Positions 26,079 through 33,225 of a stretch of 33,225 bases of DNA are shown here, one piece after another. The notes under the pieces were generated by a model. It worked only from the letters and a program-made list of their open reading frames with translations. It was not told where the DNA came from and made no database searches. The position numbers were made by a program, and so were the translations under genes. The stretch's first letter is position 1, and every line of letters starts with the position of its first letter. Source of the DNA: Gammaproteobacteria bacterium (GTDB lineage: Bacteria > Pseudomonadota > Gammaproteobacteria > Steroidobacterales > Steroidobacteraceae); the NCBI GenBank assembly GCA_028293745.1, contig JAQGOF010000022.1:1-33225 (forward strand), written 5' to 3'.

Positions 26079-27194
26079 ATGAGCCTCACGGTGCTGAGCG
26101 TTGCCTTTCCTTTTGCGCCTGTGGGCAGGGACCCGGTCGGCGGCGCGGAACAGGTTCTGCGGCACATTGATCGCGCCTTGGTTGCTGCCGGGCATCGGTC
26201 TCTCGTCGTTGCGGAAGAGGGTTCGCAGATCGCGGGAACTCTGATTTCCATTCCCGCACAGCGTGGCTTGCTCAGTGAAGCTTCGCGCGAGATGAGTTAC
26301 AGATCGGTGCGCGAGACACTCGGACGCGTGCTGCAGGCCGAGCCTGTGGACGTAGTCCACATGCACGGCTTCGACTTCCACTCATATCTGCCTGCGGCCG
26401 GGCCGCCGGTGCTGGTGACGCTCCATCTGCCTCTGGAGTGGTATCCGGCCGGGGTGCTCGATGTCGCCAGTCGCGGAGTTTGGCTTCAGCCGGTTTCATC
26501 CAGTCAGGCGAGCAGAGCGCGGCGCACCCTCAAGCTCCTGACACCGATAGAAAACGGAGTCGATCTCGAGTGCTTCCCGCGAGTTCGCAAGCGCAGCTTT
26601 GCGCTCGTCCTGGGACGAGTTTGTCCGGAGAAGGGCTTCCACGACGCGTTGGATGCGGCTAGACAGGCAGAGGTGCCGCTTCTCGCTGCCGGCGCTGTCT
26701 TCCCGTGGCCGGAGCACCAACACTATTTCGAAAGCGAAATCGTGCCGCGTCTCGACGGCCAGAGACGGTGGATCGGTGCGCTGGCAGGCTATCGCAAGCG
26801 TTGGCTGCTCGCGGCAGCGCGCTGTGTATTGATGCCGAGCCACGTCTGCGAAACGTCATCGCTCGTGGCCATGGAGGCCCTCGCTGCCGGAACTCCGGTC
26901 ATTGCTTACGACAGTGGAGCACTGCCAACCATCGTCGATCACGAGGTGACCGGCTACATCGTGGGGGACTGTGCCGAAATGGCGCAAGCCATTCGCCGTA
27001 CCGAGCTGATCGATCCGGAAATCTGCCGTCGTGTGGCTCGCGAGCGATTTTCGCTGCAGCGATGCATGTCCGGCTATCTGCAACTGTATGAGCATCTCGC
27101 GCATGCGCACGGCAAGCCGCAGGGTCCAAATCTCGAATCCACGACTTGCCAGAGCATCCAGGCCACGCATGCGCCGGCCCCGAGCGTATGTTGA
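26079..27194 (+). CDS. GT4-family glycosyltransferase
   Basis: This 371-residue GT-B enzyme starts MSLTVLSVAFPFAPVGRDPVGGAEQVLRHIDRAL, the usual N-terminus with its glycine-rich loop. The C-terminal half has the linker PIENGVDLECFP, then FALVLGRVCPEKGFHDALDAA, and the donor-binding ExxxxxxxE region ETSSLVAMEALAAGTPVIAYDSGALPTIV. It probably moves a nucleotide-activated sugar onto a lipid, glycan or small acceptor in the cytoplasm. ATG 26079 is chosen because upstream codons show no similarity, although no strong ribosome binding site is seen. Its stop overlaps the start of the next gene, so it is coupled to two acyltransferase-like genes; a role in decorating a cell-surface glycan is inference. 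Confidence 0.85.
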   Translation: MSLTVLSVAFPFAPVGRDPVGGAEQVLRHIDRALVAAGHRSLVVAEEGSQIAGTLISIPAQRGLLSEASREMSYRSVRETLGRVLQAEPVDVVHMHGFDFHSYLPAAGPPVLVTLHLPLEWYPAGVLDVASRGVWLQPVSSSQASRARRTLKLLTPIENGVDLECFPRVRKRSFALVLGRVCPEKGFHDALDAARQAEVPLLAAGAVFPWPEHQHYFESEIVPRLDGQRRWIGALAGYRKRWLLAAARCVLMPSHVCETSSLVAMEALAAGTPVIAYDSGALPTIVDHEVTGYIVGDCAEMAQAIRRTELIDPEICRRVARERFSLQRCMSGYLQLYEHLAHAHGKPQGPNLESTTCQSIQATHAPAPSVC

Positions 27195-28243
27195 GCACCG
27201 GCGTTCGCGGTGCCCGCCATCGTTGCAGCAGCCGTAGCCTCACGATTGCAGAACTGACGCGCCCGTCAGATCTTGAGCGGCTCCGTGGGGAGTGGACGGC
27301 CTTGCTCGAGGCATCGACGGCCGCCACCCCCTTTCAGGCTCCGGAATGGCTGGTCGCCTGGTGGCACTGCCTGGGAGGTCAAGGGCTGTGGACGCTTGCG
27401 ATACGCAGACGCGGGCGACTGGTTGGTATCGCGCCGTTATACATCTTCACCGATCCGCAAACGGCCGAGCGGCGTGTTTGTCTTGCAGGCAATGGCGTCA
27501 GCGACAAGCTGAGCACAGTGAGTTCCGCTGAAGACGGCGGCGTAGTTGCTCGAGCAGTTCTTGATCATCTCGCCCGGCGTGCCGAGCTGTGGGATACCTG
27601 CGATTTTCGCGACCTGCCCGCTGACTCTGCCATTGTATGCGCGGATCTTCCTCCCGCGCTCGCCGGAAGTGTCGAGGCCGAGGAGCCGTGCCCGGTCCTG
27701 ACATTGCCGCGCACCGCCGACGACCTGCTTCAAACGGTCCCGCGCGCTCTGGCGCAGAATCTGCGACGCAGCACCCGTCGCGCACGCGAGCGGGGCGAAG
27801 TAGTGTTTGAGACCGCCGCGCCGGATACCCGGCGCGAGTTGCTCGCCGCGCTTTTCCATCTTCATGCAGCCCGGTGGGAGGCGCGCGGCCAACGTGGCGT
27901 GCTCGATGAACGGATGCGGCGGTTTCATGAGACCGTGTCATGCGCTCTTCAGGAGCGGGACATGCTTTACCTTCATGCGCTGCGAATCGATCGACGCATC
28001 ATTGCGGCCCAGTACGTATTGCAGTACAACCGGCGCGCCTACCTGTACATCACGGGGTTCGATCCTGACTTCGGCGCACTGAGCCCGGGCGCGCTCCTGA
28101 TGTCGCACGTTTTGCAGGAAGCTTTGCGTCGCGGTAACAACGAGTTCGATTTCCTGCGCGGGCGGGAACGTTACAAGTATGTTTGGGGCGCGGTTGACCG
28201 CCCGCAGCGCCGTCTGCGCATTTGGAAGCGAAACACGCCATGA
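27188..28243 (+). CDS. CelD/BcsL-like GNAT-fold acyltransferase
   Basis: This 351-residue protein resembles the Acetyltransf_6 (CelD/BcsL) group found in exopolysaccharide gene sets, a FemAB-related double GNAT fold. Typical segments: LERLRGEWTALLEASTAATPFQAPEWLVAWW near the N-terminus, LWTLAIRRRGRLVGIAPLY, then the C-terminal AQNLRRSTRRARERGEVVFE, DMLYLHALRIDRRIIAAQYVLQYNRRAYLYITGFDPDFGALSPGALLMSHVLQEA and NEFDFLRGRERYKYVWG. ATG 27188 overlaps the stop of the GT4 gene and its own stop overlaps the next ATG, so the three are one translational unit. The acyl donor and acceptor are unknown. Confidence 0.8.
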   Translation: MLSTGVRGARHRCSSRSLTIAELTRPSDLERLRGEWTALLEASTAATPFQAPEWLVAWWHCLGGQGLWTLAIRRRGRLVGIAPLYIFTDPQTAERRVCLAGNGVSDKLSTVSSAEDGGVVARAVLDHLARRAELWDTCDFRDLPADSAIVCADLPPALAGSVEAEEPCPVLTLPRTADDLLQTVPRALAQNLRRSTRRARERGEVVFETAAPDTRRELLAALFHLHAARWEARGQRGVLDERMRRFHETVSCALQERDMLYLHALRIDRRIIAAQYVLQYNRRAYLYITGFDPDFGALSPGALLMSHVLQEALRRGNNEFDFLRGRERYKYVWGAVDRPQRRLRIWKRNTP

Positions 28244-28788
28244 CCGCGAGGGGTGCCACACTCGCCGACGCGCAGCCGGAGCAGATCGTCGTCCGAGCTT
28301 GCCGCGAGGATGATCTCCCCCAGCTCGAGTGGTTCGGTGCTTTCGCCCATCACCGGCAGATTATTTATGATGCCTTCGTGCTCCAGCGAGCCGGGAAAGT
28401 CGTCATGCTCGTTGCTGACGACGCGGGCTTTCCCGTAGGGCAAGCTTGGTTGGACTTCCGGCGGAGCGCGCGCTGGGAGGCGCCGAAGGTCTGGGCTGTA
28501 AGGGTAATGCCCGCGCTTCAGGGCCGCGGCATCGGTGCGAAGTTGATGTCCGGCCTGGAGAGCATTGCGTGGGAGAGGGGCCACAATCGCTTGATGCTCG
28601 GCGTTGAAAAGGCGAACGCCCCAGCGTGTCATTTCTACGAGCGGCTCGGCTGGCGCGTCATAGGAGAGTGGCGCGAGGAATACTGCTACCTCACGCCGGC
28701 AGGAATAACGCAGACCGTGTCAGTCGATCAATGGGTCTTCGTCAAGAACCTGCCTCCGGCCAGGGGACTGATTCCGACGCGACAATAG
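28240..28788 (+). CDS. GNAT-family N-acetyltransferase
   Basis: This 182-residue single-domain GNAT has the acetyl-CoA-binding motif A as VRVMPALQGRGIGAKLM (Q/RxxGxG), then AWERGHNRLMLGVEKANAPACHFYERLGWRVIGEW, the standard last strands of the fold. The start ATG overlaps the previous stop as ATGA. The last 61 bases overlap the end of the opposing gene. Substrate is unknown; with a GT4 and a CelD-like enzyme in the same operon, acetylation of an amino sugar or peptide precursor is possible but not shown. Confidence 0.85.
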   Translation: MTARGATLADAQPEQIVVRACREDDLPQLEWFGAFAHHRQIIYDAFVLQRAGKVVMLVADDAGFPVGQAWLDFRRSARWEAPKVWAVRVMPALQGRGIGAKLMSGLESIAWERGHNRLMLGVEKANAPACHFYERLGWRVIGEWREEYCYLTPAGITQTVSVDQWVFVKNLPPARGLIPTRQ

Positions 28789-29600
28789 AGCTCGGGTCGC
28801 TGTTGCTCCCAGTGTTCGATCCTGACTTCGGTGGCGGGTCGGTCGTAGTAGCGCCACGGCAGCTCGTGAGCATTCAGTCCGACGAAATGGGCGCCGCAGG
28901 TGCCGAGATGCGCCTGGTGCGGATAAAAAGGCGAGCAGATCGTGACTTCGCGAGCGCTGACGCACAGCGGGGGCCGGGCGAGCGAGAGTGCTGCGATCTG
29001 CATGCCCTGCTCGTCGAGCTCTGAATCGAGCCGTGCCGGCACGCGGCTCAACACTCGCGCGAGCGCGTGCTCGAGCTGAAATTCCGGCGGCGTGCCGCGG
29101 ATCCCCGAATTGCGCAATTCGGGTCCACACAGCTCTGCGAATGCGCCATGAGCTGGAGCCACGTCTTCAGCGAGGAGGCACGCACCGGTGCGGTCCATCC
29201 GCCAGCGCCGGATGGCCTCCGGCTCGTCCCAGAGAATGACATCATTGTCGAGAGCGAGCTCGAAACGCCCAGCGAACGCAGAGAGTGGCAGGAGTTTCCA
29301 GGCCACTCCCTCGGCCATACCCGCGTCGAGGTGCCGGCGCAAAACCCGCGGAATCTCACGCGGGGCTTCCAACCACCGCACGGCTTGCGGCACAGGGCCG
29401 GTACGGCGGCGAGCTTCGTCGACAGGAACGCTGTTTACGTACACGGCGTAGGCGGCTGTCGGCCCGAACACGCCGAACGCGCCGCAGATCGACAGCCTCA
29501 AGGCTTCAAATCCTCGCAGACTCACGTCGCCGATGGTCCAGCGGATACCCAGAGGAACCGAGCCGCCGAACGAAGGGGAGGCTGCGGATTCCGACATCAT
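28728..29600 (-). CDS. Hypothetical protein with DxD-type glycosyltransferase-like motif
   Basis: I do not recognise a named family. The 290-residue product begins in low-complexity sequence, then IRWTIGDVSLRGFEALRLSI, a strand AAYAVYVNSVPVD, and GRFELALDNDVILWDEPEAIRRW with DND at about 118-120. A strand ending in DxD followed by hydrophobics is what metal-dependent GT-A enzymes use to bind nucleotide sugars, so a glycosyltransferase-like fold is likely but unproven. Two further segments (ICSPFYPHQAHLGTCGAHFVGLN and HELPWRYYDRP) look like acceptor-side loops. The frame also opens from a TTG at 29651 that overlaps the hemerythrin stop; ATG 29600 is a guess between the two. It lies directly after the hemerythrin gene in the same direction. 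Confidence 0.5.
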   Translation of the reverse strand: MMSESAASPSFGGSVPLGIRWTIGDVSLRGFEALRLSICGAFGVFGPTAAYAVYVNSVPVDEARRRTGPVPQAVRWLEAPREIPRVLRRHLDAGMAEGVAWKLLPLSAFAGRFELALDNDVILWDEPEAIRRWRMDRTGACLLAEDVAPAHGAFAELCGPELRNSGIRGTPPEFQLEHALARVLSRVPARLDSELDEQGMQIAALSLARPPLCVSAREVTICSPFYPHQAHLGTCGAHFVGLNAHELPWRYYDRPATEVRIEHWEQQRPELYCRVGISPLAGGRFLTKTH

Positions 29601-29647
29601 TGCGTCATCCGCGCTCACGGGCACCGAAGCAGGCCGCCGCCGCTCGA

Positions 29648-30259
29648 TCAATGTCGCTCGGGCTGAGGCCGGGGCGCATTGGTGCCCAACCGTGAGTTAC
29701 GAGGGTCGTTGGAGCGGTGCGAACTCGGATCGCGGCCCATGTAGCGATCGAATTCCTCCCTGAACCGCTCCGTCAAGCGGGTCTGCTCGGCAGGCGAGAT
29801 CCTCTTCAGGTCGAGGAACCGGTCATTCTCTTCCTCGTACATATGATGGGCGACCGCGCCACGAATGTGGTCGAGCTTGTCGATGTATTCCTGGCTCATC
29901 GGATCCAGGTATTCAAGCTCGCCCATGTTGGCCTTGGCGCCCGCCTGTTCCGTGTAGCCCATCATGCCGCGGGATTTGTGACCGAAGTGCACCAGTGCCG
30001 GATAGATCACCGCCTCTTCCGCGTTTGAATGGCCTGTGAGGAGCAGCGCGAGCGCCTTTTGTGCCGCGAGCCTCGCGACGGGATCCCCGGTCGTTCTAAC
30101 AGCCGCGAACGCCATCTCTATTGCTTCATGGTGCTGTAAGACCAGCGCGAGCCAGTCGTTATCGCCCGCCGCCGCACGGGCCTTCGCTCTGGCTTGCCGG
30201 CGAGCGTCCTCGCTTTCCACCGGTGTTACGGCCGCTACGACTCTGTCAATCAGGGACAT
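29648..30259 (-). CDS. Hemerythrin HHE-domain protein
   Basis: This 203-residue cytoplasmic protein has the HHE cation-binding helices: QHHEAIEMAF (H43/H44), LTGHSNAEEAVIYPAL (H77, E81) and VAHHMYEEENDRF (H138/H139, E142-E144). These form a non-haem di-iron site that binds O2 or NO in relatives, often linked to oxidative or nitrosative stress. The N-terminal 30 residues are a charged helix and the last 30 a basic, proline-rich tail. GAGGAGG stands five bases before the ATG and overlaps the stop of the upstream reading frame. Iron ligands are inferred from position. Confidence 0.85.
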   Translation of the reverse strand: MSLIDRVVAAVTPVESEDARRQARAKARAAAGDNDWLALVLQHHEAIEMAFAAVRTTGDPVARLAAQKALALLLTGHSNAEEAVIYPALVHFGHKSRGMMGYTEQAGAKANMGELEYLDPMSQEYIDKLDHIRGAVAHHMYEEENDRFLDLKRISPAEQTRLTERFREEFDRYMGRDPSSHRSNDPRNSRLGTNAPRPQPERH

Positions 30260-30268
30260 ATCGCCTCC

Positions 30269-30448
30269 TCAGCTCGAGCTTTCGCCAACAAAGCGGATGT
30301 AGGGTTCGCTGGCAGGCAGGGTTGACAGTAGCAAGTCACCTACCTGAGTCGCATAGCTCTCGCGCCCAACGCCGTACAGCCAGGCGATATAGCCACCGGC
30401 CGACGATCCCGACCGAGCGCTCCCGTGTGCCCCTCGGCGGGAGGCCGA
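30269..30448 (-). other. Sixty-codon open stretch in frame after the upstream stop, possible coding remnant
   Basis: After the TAA at 30449 the same frame stays open for 60 codons to a TGA that overlaps the hemerythrin ribosome binding site. It reads, in part, GGYIAWLYGVGRESYATQVG then LLLSTLPASEPYIRF. Third positions are mostly G or C, as in real genes here, and the composition is protein-like, but there is no ATG or GTG start. It may be the severed end of the preceding gene, the remnant of another gene, or chance in GC-rich DNA. Confidence 0.3.
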
Positions 30449-30889
30449 TTAATGTTGCATCGATGGCGTCTCGGTAGTGGAACCGCTGGCCTTTTTTTTT
30501 GGACGCACGGACTCGCTTTGGACGTCGCCCGCCCGTTCCGTGTCGCCCTCCACGGTTGAATCCCGTCCCTCCGACAGATACCTCTGCCGGAACGCACTCA
30601 TCGCTTCGTTCAATGCGAACGACAGCCTGCTCGCCTCTCGTCCGTTATCGACTTCCTCGCCGTCCTTGGCTGCCCCGGAGGCGCGATTGCGCACAAGCTC
30701 AGCGAGGCGGGATCCGGAGCCCGACCGTTCGGCGGCCAACGCGCCGCCTACCACCACCAGGGCCTCGGCGAGGAGAAGTTGTCCCGCGGAAGAGTTGAGG
30801 AACTTTGCGACCGGACCCTTGCGCACGGTCTTTGGAATTTCCACGCCAGCGATTCGCTTGGGAATCCTGAGCTTGAGTTTGTTTGCCAT
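30449..30889 (-). CDS. Small conserved-looking basic protein, unknown
   Basis: This 146-residue protein begins MANKLKLRIPKRIAGVEIPKTVRKGPVAKFL, followed by a hydrophobic, Ala-rich segment (GQLLLAEALVVVGGALAA, about 36-53) and a charged, low-complexity C-terminal half (FALNEAMSAFRQRYLSEGRDS, then Ser/Thr/Lys-rich). I recall similar N-termini in uncharacterised proteobacterial proteins, but know no function. GGAGG stands six bases before the ATG. It heads the leftward run with the hemerythrin gene and is divergent from the truncated transporter across 20 bases. Confidence 0.65.
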   Translation of the reverse strand: MANKLKLRIPKRIAGVEIPKTVRKGPVAKFLNSSAGQLLLAEALVVVGGALAAERSGSGSRLAELVRNRASGAAKDGEEVDNGREASRLSFALNEAMSAFRQRYLSEGRDSTVEGDTERAGDVQSESVRPKKKASGSTTETPSMQH

Positions 30890-30909
30890 GACGGCCTCCG
30901 GCAGTTCAC

Positions 30910-31446
30910 ATGGAACGCCACACAGATTCGGTGCCGATGGGGATCGTTGGACCGGTTGTCAAGCGATGCGGTACCGGTTCGTGTTCCAATTGCAGCACCT
31001 TCGGCGCAAGCTTCCCAGCCTTGCCGTATCTGGCCGGTACGCTGGCGCTGGGTTTTGTCGGCTATGGGGTCAGTCTCGTCCTGTTCATTGTGGCGCTGCG
31101 CAACCTCGGTACGGCCAGGACGGGTGCCTATTTTACCACTGCACCGTTCATCGGTACGGCCATTGCGGTTGTGTTGTATGGGCAACCTGTCACCGGGGCG
31201 TTCTGGCTTGCTGCCGCCTTGATGGGTGTTGGAGTGTGGTTGCATGTCACCGAGCGCCACGAGCACGCACACGTGCATGAGCCGCTGAGGCATTCGCACT
31301 CGCATGAGCACGATGAGCATCATAAACACGAGCATGGCGAGGGGTGGGACGCAACCGAACCTCATGTGCACGAGCACCACCATGAGGCTCTTCGGCACTA
31401 CCATCCCCATTTTCCCGATATCCATCACCAACATCGCCATGGCTGA
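30910..31446 (+). pseudogene. EamA/DMT-family transporter, 5'-truncated, with histidine-rich tail
   Basis: The recognisable part starts near residue 33 (GASFPALPYLAGTLALGFVGYGVSLVLFIVALRNLGTARTGAYFTTAPFIGTAIAVVLYGQ) and matches the last four or so membrane helices of EamA exporters. The usual protein has about ten helices; the first half is missing and the first 30 residues are unrelated. After ALMGVGVWLHVTERHEH comes a tail of about 65 residues with more than 20 histidines, typical of a metal-linked EamA subgroup. No good ribosome binding site precedes the ATG, which lies close to the start of the opposing gene. I judge it a remnant rather than a functional half-transporter. Confidence 0.65.
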
Positions 31447-31538
31447 GTGGGCCCGGGAGCGGCTCGCTCCGTTGCCCTGATTCCAATAGCGGGAGCGCTG
31501 CGTTCCCCTTTTGACGCGGATGCCGTAGAATCCGGCCT

Positions 31539-31647
31539 GTCCTGGGGGAGTAGTCGCCCTCACGCAATGTGAGGGGCCTTCGTCAACATACTTGGCGCAC
31601 ACGCCATGGCGAAGGTGGCCGCTACGCGGTTTGGCGAGACCTATGAC
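31539..31647 (+). promoter_or_regulatory. yybP-ykoY (Mn2+) riboswitch aptamer
   Basis: The two conserved loops are present: GGGGAGTAG (31545-31553) and GGCGAGACCTATGAC (31633-31647). Stems fit too: GTC at 31539 pairs with GAC at 31645, with GG/CC inside; CCCTCAC (31557-31563) pairs with GTGAGGG (31569-31575); CCTTCG (31577-31582) pairs with CGAAGG (31610-31615), enclosing CGTCAACATACT and GGCG/CGCC; CCGC (31619-31622) pairs with GCGG (31626-31629). The family senses Mn2+ and turns on exporter genes, which fits the cation exchanger downstream. A TAGAAT at 31526-31531 would place transcription start close to the aptamer's first base. An ATG at 31606 lies inside the third stem and is not a start codon. 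Confidence 0.85.
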
Positions 31648-31719
31648 GTTGCCATGCATCCCGGGCCGGGCGCTTTGGCACGTCATTGGTCTGTATCGCC
31701 TGGTCCGTGGAGCGCTACG

Positions 31720-32736
31720 TTGGAAATCACCAGTGTTGTTCTTCTGCTGGGTTGCGCAGCAGTCATTTACTTGTCCTGTGAAGCCTTCGTGAATGGAGTG
31801 GAGTGGCTTGGCCATCGACTCCATCTCGGTCAGACGGCGACGGGAACCGTTCTGGCGGCATTTGGAACGGCATTGCCAGAAAGTGTCGTGACCCTGGTCG
31901 CCGTGGCATTCGGGAGCAGCCCCGCGCAGAAGGAGATCGGAATCGGCGCGGCTCTGGGCGGCCCGTTGGCGTTGAGCACGGTCGCGTATGCGGTGGTCGG
32001 CATAGCCATTCTGCTCAAGGCCCGCCGGCTCGGCTGTCGCCCCGAAGTCGAAGTAAACGCGCGCAGACTCCGGCGGGATCAACTTTGGTTCCTGGTGATT
32101 TTTGCAGCCAAGATCACCTTGGGCGTCGTGGTGTTCTCATTCAAGCCTTGGCTGGGAATTGTCTTTCTCGCTGCCTACGCGCTGTATACGTGGAGAGAGC
32201 TGAGTCGGGAGGAAGTGGGCTTCGACGAGGAGGACTTGCACCCGCTGAAGATTCGCCCTCGAGATCCGGCGCCCGCACTGGGCTGGGCGATCCTGCAAAC
32301 TGGCGCGGCGCTCCTCGTCATCTTTGCTGCCTCCCGTGTGTTCGTGCAGCAGCTCGAAGCAGTTGGGTCAGCACTGGGTCTCGATCCACAACTGGCGGCG
32401 TTGCTCTTCAGTCCGATCGCGACAGAGCTGCCTGAAGTGATGAATGCGGTGATCTGGGTACGGCAAGGCAAGGAGCGGCTGGCGCTGGCGAATATCAGCG
32501 GCGCGATGATGATTCAGGCCACCGTGCCGACAGCCTTCGGCTTGTTCTTCACTTCCTGGATTCTATCCGCATCATCGATCCTGGCCGCGATTGTGACAGT
32601 AGTGGCCGTGATGTTTCTGCAGTGGATATTCTGTGCCCAGCGTGTGAACAGTTTTAAGCTGGCGCTGGTGGGTTGGCTCTATGCGGTGTTCGCAGCGATT
32701 CTGATTGCGCAACGGATGGGCGCGCCGCCTGGTTGA
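31720..32736 (+). CDS. Sodium/calcium exchanger-family membrane protein, probable Mn2+/Ca2+ exporter
   Basis: This 338-residue inner-membrane antiporter of the CaCA family has the two inverted alpha-repeats: GTVLAAFGTALPESVVTLVAVAFG (about 42-65) and LLFSPIATELPEVMNAVIW (about 228-246), each with the ion-binding glutamate. About ten hydrophobic segments are split by an acidic cytoplasmic loop (REEVGFDEEDLHPLKIRPRD). The frame is open from 31606, but that ATG is within the riboswitch. TTG 31720 has GGAG (31709-31712) seven bases upstream and puts the first helix at residue 5, so it is preferred; ATG 31654 is the alternative. With a Mn2+ riboswitch in its leader, manganese export is the likeliest duty, with calcium as the other option. 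Confidence 0.85.
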   Translation: MEITSVVLLLGCAAVIYLSCEAFVNGVEWLGHRLHLGQTATGTVLAAFGTALPESVVTLVAVAFGSSPAQKEIGIGAALGGPLALSTVAYAVVGIAILLKARRLGCRPEVEVNARRLRRDQLWFLVIFAAKITLGVVVFSFKPWLGIVFLAAYALYTWRELSREEVGFDEEDLHPLKIRPRDPAPALGWAILQTGAALLVIFAASRVFVQQLEAVGSALGLDPQLAALLFSPIATELPEVMNAVIWVRQGKERLALANISGAMMIQATVPTAFGLFFTSWILSASSILAAIVTVVAVMFLQWIFCAQRVNSFKLALVGWLYAVFAAILIAQRMGAPPG

Positions 32737-32924
32737 CCTGCAGGACCGCCCGGATACGTACATTGAAGGTGCGAATGCCAAGCGGTGGCCACGCCTGCTG
32801 CGCTTGAGGCTCTCAAGGCACGCGGCTTGCGGCTCGTGACGCGCACGGGTAACAACCGTACCGTCGCGCAGGCCGTGCCGGCAGGCCTGCCCGCTGGCGC
32901 GTCGTATCCTCGTCGGACAGCCCC

Positions 32925-33225
32925 ATGCTCATCCAACCGGTTGATTACTTCCTCCTGGTCTGGTTCGTACTCGCGCTCGCTTCGGCGCTGTATGTCGGCT
33001 GGGATCAGTACCGGAACAATCCTGAGCCGGTGGTGATGAAATGGGGCTTCATCCTTGTCACGCTCTACATGGGACCGCTGGGGTTACTTCTCTACGTTCT
33101 TGCGGACAAAGAGCCCCGACCCGGTGAGCACGAGAAGTTCACCGCACCCCTGTGGAAGCAGGGTGTGGGTTCGACCATCCACTGCGTTGCCGGCGATGCC
33201 ACCGGCATCATTGCAGCTGCTGTGA
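32925..33225 (+). CDS. DUF4396-like membrane protein, N-terminal part (runs off the window)
   Basis: The first 100 residues are visible. They hold two membrane segments (YFLLVWFVLALASALYVGW and WGFILVTLYMGPLGLLLYVLA), a polar stretch, and then WKQGVGSTIHCVAGDATGIIAAA, which matches the conserved HCxAGD region of DUF4396 proteins as I remember it. Its function is unknown in the family; the His/Cys/Asp motif suggests metal binding. No strong ribosome binding site is seen before ATG 32925. The 188 bases between the exchanger and this gene hold nothing I can support. Confidence 0.7.
   Translation, partial: MLIQPVDYFLLVWFVLALASALYVGWDQYRNNPEPVVMKWGFILVTLYMGPLGLLLYVLADKEPRPGEHEKFTAPLWKQGVGSTIHCVAGDATGIIAAAV

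Noticed and set aside
26003-26251. Extended N-terminus of the TetR protein
   Set aside because: The added residues have no similarity to the family and are opposite the start of the GT4 operon; relatives begin at ARPKEFD.
31255-31446. CAC/CAT-rich stretch that looks like a short repeat array
   Set aside because: It encodes the histidine-rich tail of the EamA remnant; spacing is irregular and there are no CRISPR-like spacers.
31606-31719. N-terminal extension of the exchanger from ATG 31606
   Set aside because: The codons coincide with the Mn2+ riboswitch stems, there is no ribosome binding site, and the first membrane helix starts right after TTG 31720.
30748-32082. Minus-strand open frame of 444 codons across the transporter remnant, riboswitch and exchanger
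   Set aside because: It runs antisense to recognised genes and an RNA element, has no family similarity and is explained by high GC content.
1-33225. tRNA, rRNA, insertion sequence, prophage or defence-system genes
   Set aside because: I looked for their typical motifs and found none that I could support.

Overview
The window is GC-rich proteobacterial chromosome with G/C-biased third codon positions. The TonB-dependent receptor is of the Xanthomonas/Caulobacter long type, the xylose dehydrogenase closely resembles Caulobacter XylB, and the operators resemble LacI-family sites of Caulobacter/Xanthomonas sugar loci. A gamma- or alphaproteobacterial plant-polysaccharide degrader is likely; the genus cannot be named from the sequence alone. 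No rRNA, tRNA, IS element, phage gene or CRISPR array was seen.

Region 1 (1-20,510) reads as a xyloglucan utilisation locus. A left operon carries a D-xylose 1-dehydrogenase, a frameshifted exported TIM-barrel glycosidase-like protein and a decayed serine beta-lactamase-fold hydrolase, and ends in a terminator. Then come three LacI-type operator copies, a TonB-dependent receptor, two tandem flavin-dependent tryptophan-halogenase-family genes and a small exported protein of unknown function. Facing them is a GH29 alpha-L-fucosidase and GH31 alpha-xylosidase operon. A GH3 beta-glucosidase follows, converging on a GH74-GH12 endo-xyloglucanase operon that has its own matching operator. The inferred flow is: GH74/GH12 cut the backbone, the receptor imports oligosaccharides, GH29/GH31/GH3 trim them in the periplasm, and xylose enters the oxidative (xylonate) route. 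No recognisable beta-galactosidase is present, so the unassigned barrel protein is a candidate for that step.

Region 2 (20,560-25,980) is a mixed set: a GT-A-like glycosyltransferase with an NTF2/SnoaL-like tail, broken by two frameshifts, preceded by a small ORF with a strong ribosome binding site; a CorA metal transporter; an HxlR regulator; two unknown proteins, one of them membrane-bound; and an SDR/TetR pair with matching palindromic operators.

Region 3 (26,050-30,900) holds a GT4 glycosyltransferase, a CelD/BcsL-like acyltransferase and a GNAT in one overlapping operon. Opposed to it are a DxD-containing unknown protein, a hemerythrin-like protein and a small unknown protein.

Region 4 (30,900-33,225) contains a 5'-truncated EamA transporter with a histidine-rich tail, a yybP-ykoY (Mn2+) riboswitch controlling a sodium/calcium-exchanger-family membrane protein, and the start of a DUF4396-like membrane protein that runs off the window.
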